Numbered from the stretch's first letter, positions 1 through 17,161 are shown. The stretch: DNA of 64,000 bases from Ectocarpus siliculosus (GCA_000310025.1 FN649753.1:861214-925213); one strand, 5' to 3'. Notes: generated by a model from the letters alone, not told the origin. Numbers and translations are program-made.

Positions 1-3588
<3,588 letters not shown>

Positions 3589-6500
3589 TGATTTTGCGGT
3601 GCCCCCTACCACAACTCCCTTTTCCTCCCTGCCCAGAAACCACGAGAGAGTACATATACAGAAAGAAAAAAAAGCATGGGGTGGTGGTCGGACGTCGTCT
3701 TCGATTTCCTTTTTGTTGCCCCCGCCCTCTCGAGGCTTGGCAAGTACTAATCGGTTTTGACTTTGTAACGGTTCAGTCACGCCCATCGCTGTCTCGGGGC
3801 TGAAGCCCCTGTATCCCCCCCCCCCGGCCATGACCGGGGTGTTGGTCAGACATCACATGTTGCGGTGATGTGGCGGCCCGTCTGACCCGTCTTCCCGGGT
3901 CACCCTCGGGGGAGACGATTGGCGGTTGATGAAGATCGTTGTCGTTGTTGCGTGTGTGTGTGTGTACCCGCGATACCGTCGCGGTGGTGATGGCGGCGTT
4001 GATTGATTTTTTCTCCCGACAGCACTGGGTGGGTGACGCGAATGAGTTGGAAGAGCAACGGCGGGAGGAAGTACAGATGGTCTGCGAGCACCGGAGGGTG
4101 CAGCAGCTACCGACCTGAAGCTTGATTTCGGGGGTGTCGACGGGCGGGCGGTTGTGTGTGGGGCGATTGTGGAGCCCGAGTAGTGTTGGTTTTGACTCAC
4201 GGCGGTCTTTCTTGGTTGGCCATGGTCTGGTCTGTTGAGTTGCGCTTGCCTTGACTCGCGGTGTACTCCTATTGGTCTGTTGAAGCAGTAGGTAAGTGGT
4301 AAGTAGCAGCTCTTTTCCCGCTCGGTTGTTCTGAATCTAGTGCTCTTCTCGAGTCTCTCTCCCCGCGAAGAGCGCGATGGCTACGGTGGTACCGTCTCTT
4401 TCGCTTTGTTGCTTGTTTTCAGCCCGTGTTTCCCGGATGCGGTGGAACGGGGCGCGAGAGGGAAAAAAAAACGGACGGAGAACAAAAAGAAGCGGAAAAT
4501 GACAGCGCTCGCTTTTTGTCGTGTGTCACCGCGTCGCGAACAGGTTCACTGGCCTGTTGTTGTCTCTGGCGCCTGTTGATCTGACGTGGTTCGCTCTGTG
4601 GACGTTGTTCCACTGTAGAAGCTTGGTCGACACCTGTAGCAGGTCATCGTAGAGTGAAAGTTTGGTAGCCTGGGGGTCGTCTCGAAGATTCTTGCAGCCT
4701 TGGGGGCAAGTATCGCGTGATGGGTCGGTCGGTGTTGAGCCGGGGCACACACGGTAGCGGTCGGGAAGATGCCTCGCAGCGCTTCCTGGTTTTCCTGGTC
4801 TCGTCTCTCCTTCCGCCCGTAACCACCGGTAGCGCGCATGAGCGGGGCGGCGGCCCGACGTCCTCTCTTTCGGGGGGTTGGTTTCTGATTTTGATTGGGG
4901 GGTCATCTCGTGGGAATGAATGTTATGATTGGTAAAGAGTGTGGGAAAGTGAGTCACTTTGGTTTGTTTCGAATTAATGCATCATGGAGGAATGTTTAAT
5001 CGTGTCTTCCATGAGCGCGGCACCACTGGGGAATGCTGCGGCTCACATTTTCCCGCGAGCGGTTCCTCATCCACTCTTACTGCAAATCTCCGGTGAAATA
5101 TGGGCAGTTGTAGTAGTGACACTGGCGACATCTTGAGCACATACTTGCAAGGATCGTGACGAGTGCCTTCTGTCTCAACTTTGACCTTGGGATAAAGTTA
5201 GTAGTGGGCCCTTAAACAACGCCCGTTGAAGAATGCCGGTGACCTTGTATTGCGCCTGTCGATTCGCGGGGCACTTATCGGCGTTCTTGAGGGGCCTCTG
5301 CTGTACCCCTGTCCATCGAGCTGTACCGACTCAGCTGTGGTTCTCCGTCGCGGTATATTGTTTGCTCTGTCCATCGATGTTGCAAGAGTTTCGTCGGTGA
5401 AAGACGAACGGGAACTCAATACGTATGCCGCCATTCTGTCCGGTCCAGAGCCCGAGGTGCATGGGAATGCGATGCTACTACAGCATTAGCCGTGCGGAGT
5501 TTTTGTCATGATGCAACGAAAAACGTGGTGCACCATTGAAAACACATCTAACGGACGGGGACGGATGCCGCACATGATTGCTAAACGGACGGAAAACAAG
5601 CCTCAACGATATGTGCCCCAAAGAGGATCTTGATCTGTTGTAGGACACGAACAATATTAGTCAGCACCAATGAATCTCCCCGGTGTGATCACAGCAGTAA
5701 GCTCAATCCATTGGCATCTTGTTCTCTTCGACGAACAGCCACGAGTGAATGTCCACGATCACAACACCAAGCTCATTTCATTCACGCCCGCTCTCCATTC
5801 TCCGACGCTGACCGTGGGTCTCGTCCTCTCCATTAAACATTAAACCGAGCTGCGCACCATTACACATGCTAGGCGGGTGCTATCCATGACCCACGAAGCC
5901 TGTCGCTTCCTGGCGGCAGCTACAACACAATTTGGGACCCTTGCTCGCCCTCCCTGCGTTCTGAGACGAGCACAATAAATAAGTCGCTTGGACGGCCGCC
6001 GGATGGGCGTCTGCCACGCATGGCCTACAATATTTCACGTTAGACACATAGTCTAGACAACATACGGTGGATGACAGATGCGAGACAAGAGGGCCGGGCC
6101 GCGGAACTCTGCAAAGCAGGAGCTAGGAAATATTATTTCTATAGGTACAAACGCACTTGCCAACAAGAAGACTTCTTTTCGACACAGATGTACACACACA
6201 CACATCGAAAGGCCACAACGAACTCACAAATATTTTATGACAAGATCTGTTTCCCAACACCAAACTACAGTATTTCAGTATGCAGAAACTCGAAGCGTTA
6301 CGTGAGGACCATGCATACAGCGACGGCACCACAAGCCCATGTCCCGAACTCTCAATAGCACGACGCTGAACAACTTCCGGTGCATTTCGACAACGAGCAC
6401 AATATGTTCGTTGGCGATGCTCAATACTTCTGCCACAAAGTCGCTCGTTAGCCTGCGAAATACGGAAGATATTTCATATTTTGACAAGCCATGCGAGTGT

Positions 6501-6785
6501 ACAAAGCAATTCGCGTCGCTTAAAAAACACGGGGTGGGTGTGGGTACACAGATAGCTCTGCCGTGGCTCTCATTTGCCAACAGCAATCAATCATTTTTTT
6601 TGCGCAATGATTACGCAACATCAAGAACCACGGTCTATGAAATATTCATTCTTCGACGCACAACCAACCGTTCCTCTCCAGACACGCACACGAACCTCGC
6701 GTAATACAGGCAAACAATGTCGGGTTTACTGAATCGTTCAGTGGGAAGTAGCGGTCAGTGTCTACTTCTCCGAAACATGTTCGCT
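3589..6785. other. Intergenic region between RAN and sulfotransferase 3' ends
   Basis: The two flanking genes converge, so this holds both 3' UTRs. I see short T- and GT-rich tracts (a GT run near 3950-3963) and no conserved coding block. Open frames here are short and carry no domain I recognise. Confidence 0.5.
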
Positions 6786-9700
6786 CTAATGGGAACCAGA
6801 GGCTACCGTCGACCAGTTGTCCGGCAAAGGTCGTCCGAGCAACTCCTCCAGCTCAGCGTTATGGGAGGCAAAGAAGTCTCGCATAGACTGCAGCAGTTCG
6901 GGCGTCACCTGTTTGTGTGTGTGTGGTTCATACCCTGAAATAGTTAGCATCGACCGTGGAAAAAAAACGATCAAGGAATAGACCCACGCACGTCATACTA
7001 GTCTAAGCTCCTGACGGAAAACAAAAATAATCGGAGGTTGCAAACGCAGCTCCCCCCGACGTCCCGGGAAACGAAGGATCCGGACATTGGTGCGAAACAT
7101 GAGGCGCTTCAGCGGACGCGATAGTCTGCAGTCTTCTACGCGCGAAGGCGGCAAAGCAACGATGGGAAGAGACGCAAACGACCTAGACTGCAGTACAAGC
7201 GTTTTCCTCTCTTGCTTTTAACAACATGCTACCTACACAAGAGAGGACATATTGCGCATAAAGCATCCTTTTTTCAACACTAAGCTGGATCCTCGCCTTT
7301 GTGCGGGCTTGATGGTATGTACATCTTACCTGCTGATCCAGAATGGTCTTCCTCTTCTCGTCCGTTTCGTTGTGAACAGTGGCCACGACACTTTCCCAGG
7401 CTTCGCGGTTAGGGAGGCCCTGCGGCGATTCCAAGAGGGGAGCGGAGAGGAGCGAGGGGTGATCCATCGTCGGATCTTTGTGTGGCACGTGGTGGGGTTC
7501 GAAAGACATGAAGCAGCGCGCGGGTGTGATCACCACATCAAAGGGAGCCAAAGGACGAGCTGCTAGGTTTTCGCGCTTTGGCCACTATACTGTGAACGAT
7601 TGTGATGTGTAACGCCGTACCGCCAGGGCATGAGGGTCCCCATCGCTTTTCATAGCCCCCGTGTTCGAAACTTGATATTCCTGAAACCGCTTTATTGTTG
7701 TACGCCAGGCTAGTCAGCAATTTTCTCTCTATAGTCTAATTGGTTCACCAGATACGTGCAGGAGAACGGACATATTACAGTAGTCACCGTTTAAGCCAAA
7801 AATAGGTACGGCGTGCGTATGCCCAGATGATCTATAGATCGGCCGTCGCTATGGTCGCAAAACCAGAGTGAGATGTACCAGGTGTGTCCAACAAACATCG
7901 AGGCTCGGTCATGCACCACATGCTGCGGACAACGCATGTATGTCTGGATCGAGCCGGATAGGCGGCACTACCAAAAACAATGACATAAGAAGTAACCAAC
8001 CTTTTCCCCTTCCTCATCCAGCAGGTCCAAGCCGATGAATTCGAAGATGCTTGCAAGGGCTCCAACGGGATCTGCCGCCGTCTCCTCCAGGAACGTCACC
8101 TGGACGTGGAATAATTGTTGTTGTCATTGCTTCTATTGTTTCATTACTGTAACCGAATACATACATTATTATTTGTTTTGGCTGTCACTGGCGATAGGCA
8201 ATAATGATTGATACCCGATGACACACCTTGACCCCAACCGTAGACTACGCAATCGTTCGGATATACATCAAGGAAAACGAAATCTGGTACGGGTGTACGT
8301 GAGTTCGTTGTGACCTTTTAAGACCGCACATAGAAGCAATCTGTGAGAGCTTCTCGTGCGGTGTCTTCTACTGCGTTGTAGTGTGGAAAAAGAGTGGGCT
8401 CCAAGGCTACCCAGCACCTTGCTTGACCAATTTTTCCATTCCGTTCATTTGAAACGAAAAACGGTCTTTGCTGCCGAACCCTCCGTGCGCTTCACCACCG
8501 CAGCTAATAGTGCCACGTTCGGGGTGCCATTTTCACTGCCGCCGGGGGCTGCCGGAAGGCAAATTGACGAGAAATGGGCTCGAAAAACAGCGGCGAAACC
8601 GAGTACCCTACGAACACGATGAGAGGAAGGCGTTGACCGGAACATCCCCCCCACCTACGGCCCAACAACAATGATTAATTTTCAGTTTCTCTCTGTCTAT
8701 CTGTTTACCTGTCTGTCTGTCGGTCTCTCTCTCTCTCTCTCTCTCATTCGAACCTCTCTCCCACATACCGTAACATCTTGCAATAAGGCTAAGTGTGAAG
8801 CAACAGACAAGAAAGTCCGACCGACGAAAGGGACTCCTCAGCGAGCGCTCTGAACGTTCGATTCATTTTTTTCATTCCTTCGACCCCTACATCACGCTCT
8901 CACTCCCCCTCCCAGATGGCCTGTCCAGGATTTGTTCTCATCAAGTACAGGCCATATCTAAGTGATGATCCCTTGTACAAAACGGTTTCTGACCTTGATG
9001 TTTTCTCGCCCAACGAGAGCGAACCAGCGCTCCAGCTGCCTGGCATACATGCCCTTCGCGACGTGGGCCCAGTATAGTCCTTGCGAATGGCCGAGGAAAT
9101 TCCTCATTGGACATCTGGATCGCGTGGTTTTGGTTCACGGTGTGGTGGGTGAGTGTAGCTGTTTGAGCCAGGTTCGTGCCGTCTTCTTTGACTCCCGCGG
9201 TTCGAATTTTCCCTACGAGTTATACCTCTGGTTCATTCAACATTCAACATTTGTTTTAAAGTGCTGGATTTCCTCTTGTTGTTCAAATGTCAAGATGGGC
9301 TTCTCGCCCTATCACCTACAGTGGTAGCATTCTCTATTATTATCACTGTTGCAACTGCAGTTTCCAATCGTGCCTTTCTTTCTGTTCCATCAAATCTAGT
9401 CTAGTGTTCCCTGTGCGCCAACTTTCTTTGTAAAGTTTCAATTTCCATGATATGTAGGTTCAGTGAAAATTCTTGCAGACACTCCGACAAGCGTGAAAAT
9501 CCATTCCCAAGTTGTTCGTCTCACAGCGTAAATCCCGCTGCTGTTCTGAATTAAGGAAAGCACAAAACACGAAATGCGTTCCCAGCAACTAAGGGGTGTG
9601 GGATCAACAAGCAAAAAGCACCACCGCCGCTCCCACATCATAACTGTAGAACACGTCCGTCCAAGCAAACAACGAAATACCTTTCAAGCTCCATCACTTT

Positions 9701-12700
9701 CTGTCGCTCGGGGTCCCATGACGGTGCCGCCAGCCGTCGCTCCTTGCCCTCGCAGTCATTCAGCGCGGCCATTCCATGCTCGCCCTGTTGGATTGCCTCT
9801 GCAAGGGAACGCGTGTCCCCGGCCGAATCTCCTTCGACGAAGCCCTCCTCGAGGGAAAGGACTGTTGTTTTGTTTCATTCGAATGAACGGTGGGAAGCAC
9901 TTCGTCGTGAACCAACCAACCAAGCACTATGCTGCAGTTGCAAGTTCTTCCGTCTCCGGCGAAATACTTGTGGTGCGGTTCGGGACTCTGGCCGATGCTG
10001 GACGAGAACCTCCACACTATTTGCTGACAGCAGGACAGCAGCTGCATGTGCGTGCCCAGAAAAACTCGTGTAGTAAGAGTGTGAAGTTTCGGACATGTAT
10101 GAAAATAGATGTGAGCTCTTTGCCCGTGTCGTGTGTGTGTCCTCTTTCTTTTCTTTGCTCGGGGCGGACTCTGGAGCCCCTCGCATAACCTTTTCCACCC
10201 AACCACATACACCACCAGATCCTTGGTTCGCAACAGTTGTAGATACGGGGGGGGGGATCGCGTTGCACCGGCGCCATCGGAACAGCATGGACCTGTGTTC
10301 GCCATGACGTGTGTGCTACGCACTGGTAGTGAATCTCCAACCCCCTAAAAAAACTCCTTCTTCGAATGAAAGTGTCCCGCTTCATACTTTATTACCGTTT
10401 GCCTCGATCCTCCCACGATCGTTATCCCCATATATACAAGATTCGATATTTCATATTGTCACCCGTTTTATTACACGGAGTATCTTCAAAGGCGACTTCA
10501 GGAAGTGAGTTTTTGTCAATACGGTGTAGCTTGTTGCTAAATGTTTTGAAATCAGATTGAGAGCCAACATTTTCCCCACGGATGCCGGGTAAATTGCAAT
10601 CCTTGTTGGTACTTAGCCCCTCTACACCCCCATAGGTAGATTACGCCAACAAACCAAACTCACGGTCGAACTTGCTCGTCCACGAGCTGATGGCACGGGC
10701 AACGGGGTCCCTCAGCTGGATGAGGTACTTGTTGCTGCCGTCGCGGGCCGCATCTCCGTAGATGTCGAGGATCCTGTAGGGCACCTCCGCCTTGATGGAG
10801 CAATGCGGCGTGTCTGCAGCACCTCAACACAGGCAGTCGTGTCGTTGTAGCGAAAAACAGCGTTGCAAGGATAAATTGATGTAGAATGCGAGGAATGGGA
10901 AGGATGGGGGGTGAAATGACGCACGACGAAACCAACGAAGGATATTCGAGGCTAGTGGGGAAGTACGATATAGGGAATCACCGGGCGAGGAAACGTCTAG
11001 GCTGGGTCAGGGAGCGAGCGGTATCCCCCTCCCTCCGTCTTGATCGAGCACATAAATGTTGGACTCTTTCGAAGCTGGGACGCAAGATTCCGGGTCAAAC
11101 GTTTCGGGGCCTCTTGAGCATGCTGCTGCTATTTGTTCGTTGGTGTAAGTTCTGCCCGTTGAGTCCATCGCAAAACGCCGACACTGCAAGGCGATTTCCC
11201 GATTGGACCAAAATGTGAGGTATTGGGGACGACTCCTTCCGGGGCACTCAAGCGTCGCGTCTTCCATCTAGCAACAACAGAAAAAATGGCAAAACACCCC
11301 CATTGAAGCGGTAAAAAACACCGGCATCACGGTGCCAAAGACCTCCCCATCTCCATCCGATACCTGTACTTCCTCGCGGCGTCGGTGCGTGTTTTTTTCT
11401 TGTTCTTCCCTCACCTATTCTAATCACCCAGTCTACCACACCATTCGATACGTGATGAGGCGGAGGGTCCACCAATACACTGGTCAGGCTCGTGATCGTC
11501 GCTGAAGTTGGAGCACGGAGAGCCGCACAAAACAAAAACGCAACCTGTCGTGTACTACACTCACAGTCGATGACCTTGTCCGATTCCTCCGCGAAAGGGG
11601 CAGTCTGCCCGTACTTCCCGGTGGGGCCCTGGCCCAGCATCTGCTGGAAGTCCTCCTTCCCCAGCTCGTCGAGGACGTGGGCCTCCTCCGCCACCCGCCC
11701 GATCATGTGCAAGTTCGACACCCACTGGAGCGCGGGGTGGTGCGCCATCCAGGAGGCTAGAGAAGTGGTCCCTGCAAATGTCGCCACCCGTTGTAGGTGC
11801 AGGTGGCGGCGGCGGCGACGACGTTTTGCGGGACGGTCATACACCAGCAACGGAGGGGGGGGTAAGAGAGAGAATGGAAGCGCGCGAACTTGTCGACCTC
11901 CTGAGCACCGTGTACGTCGGGAGGAGAACTAAAGAGAAGCGCTTGATGATGGTTGGGACGGTTGTGTGCGGTTTCGCGGTGCACGGGCTTCAGGACGTCT
12001 TTGTCCTGCGCCGTGATCCCCCCTATGGCTTCAAGTTGGCAGAAGAGCCACGGGGGGGGGGAAAGGGGGGGGGGGGGNNNNNNNNNNNNNNNNNNNNNNN
12101 NNNNNNNNNNNNNNNNNNNNNNNNNNNNNNNNNNNNNNNNNNNNNNNNNNNNNNNNNNNNNNNNNNNNNNNNNNNNNTAAAACCCCCCGGGGACGGGGGG
12201 TGCCCCCCAAACACAAGCCAAAAAAAAGGGCCCCCAAAAAACGCCCCCACCCTTTTAAAGGGCAGGGGGCGGCGGCGGGAAACACTTTTTGGGGAACGTT
12301 AAAAACCCAAAAAGAAAGGGGGGGAAAAAAAAAAAAAAAAAAGCCCGAAAAATTTTTTCCCCCCTAACCACGTGGAAGTTGGGGAGAAAAATAAAAAAAA
12401 ACCCTTTCACAAGGTTTGGAAGCTTTTAATGCATTTTCCGGGAACCGCGTTCCCAAAATCTTTTTACCAGCCCCCGGAACCCCCCCAGGGGAACAAAGGG
12501 GGAAAAAACCCCCCCGGGGGGGGAAAGGGGGGGGGGGGGGGGCGTTGGCTGTCGAAGGAGCTCGCGGGGAAGCTAAACTTCTTCTCCGCACCTACTTCTT
12601 CGGCTAGCTGTTGAGCTCTGTCATAAACATGATTTGTACGGAATCTGTTGCTCTCTCTGCCCAAGCTTTGCTGTCCGGTCGTCCGTCTGTACATTCCTAT

Positions 12701-13532
12701 CTGCAAGCAAGGGAGTCGTGTGTTTTCCGCAGGAGTTGGAGTTCAAAAGCGTGGCAAATCAATAAATTTATGTTGTCTTGCTCTTTGTCTTGACATTTGC
12801 CCCGTTCAAACGTATGCGAGAGACAGCCACCACCGGCACTCTTATCAACTACTGCTGCGGTACAATGATCTCACCGCACTTGGACACGCCGAAGAGGAAC
12901 ACGTTGGCCTGGCACCGGTGCCGCCCCGTCTCGTGGTCAGGCCAGCAGCGTTCGCGGTGCCAGCCGCCGGAGTGTTCGCGACCGTTATCCGATAATCGGT
13001 CGCCACTTGCCGACAGCAAGCCGTGGGAAACGTTAGGGCTCTCCCTGGACGGCGGCCCCCCTTCCCGACCGTCGCTCTTCGCGTCACCGCCGCTACCGCC
13101 GCCAACTATATCAACAACACCGCCGCTGAAACCAAAGTATTTTCTTGAGTCGCGTCCAGGCGTCCGCCGCTCGGACCGGATTCGCGGGCCCTCAAAATCG
13201 GCGGGGGTCAAGTAATCCCCGTCTGCTGGTAGGGTCCGTGCTGTTGTCGCAGATACTGAAGCACCAGCACCAGCAAGGGAAGTCCCAGCTCTGCTTTCTG
13301 TGACCGCCGCCGCCGCCGCTGCCACCGAGGGGTCTTGAAACGCCCCCGTCCCTCCCCATTTTCCACCTCGTACCCCCCCCCCCCGTTTGCCAACCCCCCC
13401 GAGGTTGCTCGACTGGTGCTGATGCCGTGCGCCCGGGAGGAGAGGACCGCTCCCCCCGCCGCCGCTCCTGGCCCCCAAAAAAGACAGCAGGGAGAGCAGC
13501 AGCATTGGCGCAGCGGTCGCGCCAGCGGCCAT
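6786..13532 (-). CDS. Golgi-type PAPS-dependent carbohydrate sulfotransferase (about nine exons)
   Basis: Predicted to transfer sulfate from PAPS to a polysaccharide in the Golgi, as the HS/NDST-like sulfotransferase families do. Exons on the complement: 13532-12875, 11771-11565, about 11260-11050, 10813-10664, 9861-9681, 9114-8994, 8099-about 8000, about 7559-7330, 6908-6786. Exon 1 starts with a hydrophobic segment (MAAGATAAPMLLLSLLSFLG) that fits a signal anchor, followed by a Gly/Ala-rich stem. The 5' PAPS loop FGVSKCGTTSL (Lys at about residue 218) is split by the first intron. Exon 4 carries the 3'-phosphate motif LRDPVARAISSW. Exon 6 has the conserved GMYARQLERWFALVGREN block, exon 7 VTFLEETAADP, and the last exon ends with LLQSMRDFFASHNAELEELLGRPL, all typical of the family C-terminal half. 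Most junctions agree in phase. The exon 3-4 and 7-8 junctions could not be settled. Intron 1 contains the 100-N gap. The polysaccharide substrate cannot be told from sequence. Confidence 0.87.
12045..12545. other. Assembly gap and unreliable homopolymer-stretched sequence
   Basis: 100 N at 12078-12177, flanked by G-runs. The sequence from 12178 to about 12540 shows nearly every base run lengthened (blocks of 4-15 identical bases in succession), quite unlike the neighbouring DNA. It looks like a low-quality read end and not biology. It lies inside the first sulfotransferase intron, so coding inference is not affected. Confidence 0.85.
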
Positions 13533-16181
13533 GATGATGAGGTCTTTGAAGATGACGCCTAAACGCCGTGTCGACGCTACCTTCGTCGCCGTTGGTGCAG
13601 CGAAGATCGAGTCTCGAGTCTCTCACACCACCTCGGCTTGGGGTGTGGCTGGAGAGCCCTTGCCTTGTCACACAACGGCAGGGGGGTGGGTGGGGGGCTG
13701 TACTCATAGTCGTGTATGCCGTAGTCGCTAGATCATTGACCTCGCACAACGGCAGGAAAGGAAAATTGTAGAATGTTCACCTCTGAGCCACGATGTTTCG
13801 CCAGGATTTCTTTGTCGTCTGACCGAGCTCATTACGGGACATGGAGCACTAAAGCCACACATCTGGCATTTTGAAGCCCCAAAATTGGTAGGCAACCCTA
13901 CATTGTACGACGCCTCTCCAAAGAGTCACGCCGAGGGAGATCGAGCAGAGGTACATACGGGGAGCCCTTCCAACATTGATTTTCTGTTTACTGTGGCTGC
14001 AGTGAGATGTTAATGTGCACAGCTTATGTTTTTTTATTTGTTCGAATACTCCATTGCAATAGCACGACACACGTTACGTCTTATCTGTCCCCTGCAGGAA
14101 TATCTGATATCATAGATTAGCAACGAATTCATGGGGTTGTAGACCAACCTGAGTTTCTATATTTCCTCGAGCAGCACACAGCCATCAACCCCCCTCTGTG
14201 CATGACAGGCTAAAAAAAAGACACAGCAGAGCAGTATATTTTCGTGGCCATCTTGTGTTTCTCACTACGTTGGGCTGGGGAGGTAAATAGAGGACGATGT
14301 TGGAAAGGCTTGGGCGAGAGGTTATATATTTCACCTGCTGGCCAAGAAATTTCTGAACACAGATCACCCCCATGTGTGTGTATGCCCAAGGTGACACAGA
14401 TGTGGCATAGAGGATATTGAACTCGTGTTGCATACGTGCTGCTCCCGTTTTCGTCGCGGTGTGCATCGAGTAAAACGTGCCCAGTGTACGTAGTCCCCCC
14501 CCCACCCCGGACCGCTTTTTAAAGCTCGATTACTCGGCAGGAAAACGAGTGACGGTGGAAAAAATGGCGGCGTTGCAACCGTCCTGCCTAGAGCTTTCCG
14601 AATACTTCTCATCCTCTTCGTCGTGGAGTGCAATAGTTTGAAGATCTTAAGCAACTTATGGTATATCGCAACTACTGTAACTGCGAAGTGGTGGGGTTGA
14701 TACACTGTTCTGGTTCTTGATTGTTGGTGTGGCGGTGGGTTTAGCGCCACGATTGATTGTGGCGCAGACAGCGCCGGCGTACGTCGACAAGCGAGCATAG
14801 ACAGGCAGTTGTAGACGGATGGGTTGGGCATGTGCGCATGTCGGAGGGGGCCGTGCAACTTGAGCTGCTGTGTGTGTAGGCCACCACTCAAAATCCCATT
14901 GTGGATACACACCTGTATGTAGTGATTCGGATGATCAGTCACTCGTCGTTTCAGCAGAGAGCAGAAGCACGTCTGTCTCTGCTACATACTGTAGAAAGCT
15001 GCGAGACCCTTCGTCCTCAACTCCCGTCGGAGAAACATTTCCTCTTAGACTATAGATCACGCAACAGCTGGATCCGAAACGCCGGCTGCACTACTGGCTG
15101 CGATGAGCCAGCCGTTGAAATTGTAGGATTATTTCCGCTTGTGGTTCTGCATACTCCCCTAGAGAGGATTTTTCCTGTCTGCGTGTTTGTTTCTGATCTT
15201 CCCCGGACGATGTAGTCTACCCGTATCTACTGCTGAAATATACATGTATGTATGCAAACAGAACGCACAAGCACGCAGCAGTACGTTGTAGCTGCTTGGC
15301 GTTCTCTATTGCTTCCCCCGAAAGCGCTAACGCCGAAACAGGCTCTTCCCAGAATCTGTGCGTCTGTCTATGGGTACAGAAGCTCTGTCTCCTTAGTTTT
15401 GTGGTCAAAGTTTCCCCGCCACCACCGTTTATCTCTCATCGAACAGTGTACATGTAGTCAGTGAGGGTACACTGCACCGGTAGCACCACCACCACCACCC
15501 TACTTCTTCTTGCCTTGGTCAGTAGACTGCATTGCGTATGTATACAAACGCAAGAAATATATGCATGGACCATGTACACATATCATCGACTACTGCAGCA
15601 CATCTTCTTTACGCTATATATAGTCTAGTCTACGTTGCTTCCAAAGAGATCGTTTTAGTCTGCGCCTTCTCTCCTGCACCACACAGCAAAGAAAATTACA
15701 ATCGAAAGCGTACAGGCATGCCAGCTTTCGGAGGACACAGCAAAGCCGGGACCTTCGCCGCACGCGCACGTGAGCGTGCGCGTGAGCCGTGTTGATGGGG
15801 TTTCAACACGGTATACGGTATACATATATATGTATGTTGAGGACACAACGTATATCGCGAGCAGTCGCGAGCCTTTCGGAATAGTCTGTGTACGTACATA
15901 ATATATATATATATGTACAGGCTTTCTTTGTGGAATATGGTATGCATACAGCACCAAGCACCCTAGGTGTATTCAATGTTGTTGCCCTCTTACCCGCCCT
16001 TCTTTCCTGCCGGGGACACAGTAGCTGTAGTGTGGAAGAGAGTAGGGGTGTTGTGCACCGTGTCAATCGCCGCCGTTCCCACCTGTAAGGTGTTGTCTCG
16101 AGCTGCGGCCCGGTACGGGCTGCGGGGTAGAGGGGTACGACCTGCCCGATGTGTGAGAGTGCTGTTGTTTGTTGTTGGGTC
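13533..16181. other. Region upstream of the sulfotransferase
   Basis: The promoter and 5' UTR of the sulfotransferase should lie at the left of this block. It also holds copy 1 of a short G-tailed element (13683-13744, listed separately) and AT-repeat tracts near 15818-15835 and 15898-15917. I see no convincing exon on either strand. Confidence 0.45.
13683..13744. mobile_element. Short G-tailed element, copy 1, with 12-bp direct repeats
   Basis: A 62-bp unit: a G-rich tract followed by a body running from ACTCATAG to TTGACCTCG. The same body recurs at 22340-22396 and 28801-28856. It is flanked by perfect direct repeats CACAACGGCAGG (13671-13682 and 13745-13756), which is the mark of insertion with target duplication. 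It lies about 150 bp upstream of the sulfotransferase start codon. It is too short to encode anything, and its family is unknown. Confidence 0.7.
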
Positions 16182-17104
16182 GGTCTTAAAAACGAAGGGA
16201 TCGGTTCTCGATTTCAATTCCCGATTTGATTATAAGACCACAAGATCCAAAGAACTCTCTTCTTGTTGATTGGCTAAAAGTTCTGGAACCCGTGGAATCT
16301 TTAGGACTTATAATCGGATCCCCCTTCTCCAAATCGGGAATCAAAATAAAGGTAAAATTAAGGAATAATAAAAACACACACAGAAAGACTACCCATTCGA
16401 GATATACCCACAGTCGAACGGTAAAATGATTTAATCGGATCCCGATTTGGGTGAAACGAAACCAACTTCGAACATTAGCGGTCCAGTCGACGGCAAGTGA
16501 CGCACTGACGCACAGAAAGTAGTGCCGTGGCAAGGCGCCACACCAAGCCGCGACACCAATCCAGCACGGAGTGCGCACAGGCACACCCACCCACGGTGGG
16601 GCACCTTGTTGCGCAAGAGCAGTAGAGGAATAATGTCCTATTAGCAAGGCGGGGGCGTGACCAGGAGCATCACCAGCATCTGGTCCCGAAAAAAAACGTG
16701 TGTGGGATGTATGTGTTGGTCTATGGGGCAGTGGGTTGTCGAACTTCAAATGCACAGACGAATTGGCGGCTTTCCGTCGGACGAGGGTCGATTCAAAGTG
16801 TCACATGCATAGACATCGTGTCAGTACCGCACAGAGGCCATGTACGTGTTTGGTGTGTGCTTCTCGGGAGCTATAGCTCCCCATGTGGTATGGCCACGTC
16901 ATAGCAGTACGTCACAACAGCAATCTGGCAGTTGGCAAGCGGCGGACCTCTCGGGTTGTTGGTGGTGGACTGCAGAGATTCGTTTCCATTTGGCAGATCT
17001 CCCGTTAAGACACACAGGTCATTTCTGTCCGGATTTGGGTAGATCCGACTCTTGTACTCTTATAATCAAATTCAAAATCGAGAACCGATTCCTTCGTTAA
17101 GACC
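16182..17104. mobile_element. Non-autonomous element with ~65-bp terminal inverted repeats
   Basis: The left end from GGTCTTAAAAACGAAGG is mirrored at the right end (17040-17104, read on the complement as GGTCTTAACGAAGGAATCGG). Similarity continues through the GGTTCTCGATTT and TTTGATTATAAGA blocks. Sub-terminal copies of the GATTTGGG/ATAATCGGATCC motif occur inside at 16308-16350 and 16428-16460. I could not find a clear target duplication. No transposase frame is present, so this is a MITE-like element of undetermined superfamily. Confidence 0.6.
16362..16421 (+). repeat. Dispersed repeat, copy at 16.4 kb
   Basis: About 60 bp ending in CGAGATATACCCACAGTCG recurs at 19143-19201 and in a diverged form at 63876-63912. 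It contains no coding frame. The role is unknown. Confidence 0.7.
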
Positions 17105-17161
17105 TACTACCTACCCTTGGTTGCTAATAATCCCAAAATCTAGCAAAGACGCGGTCCGTGG

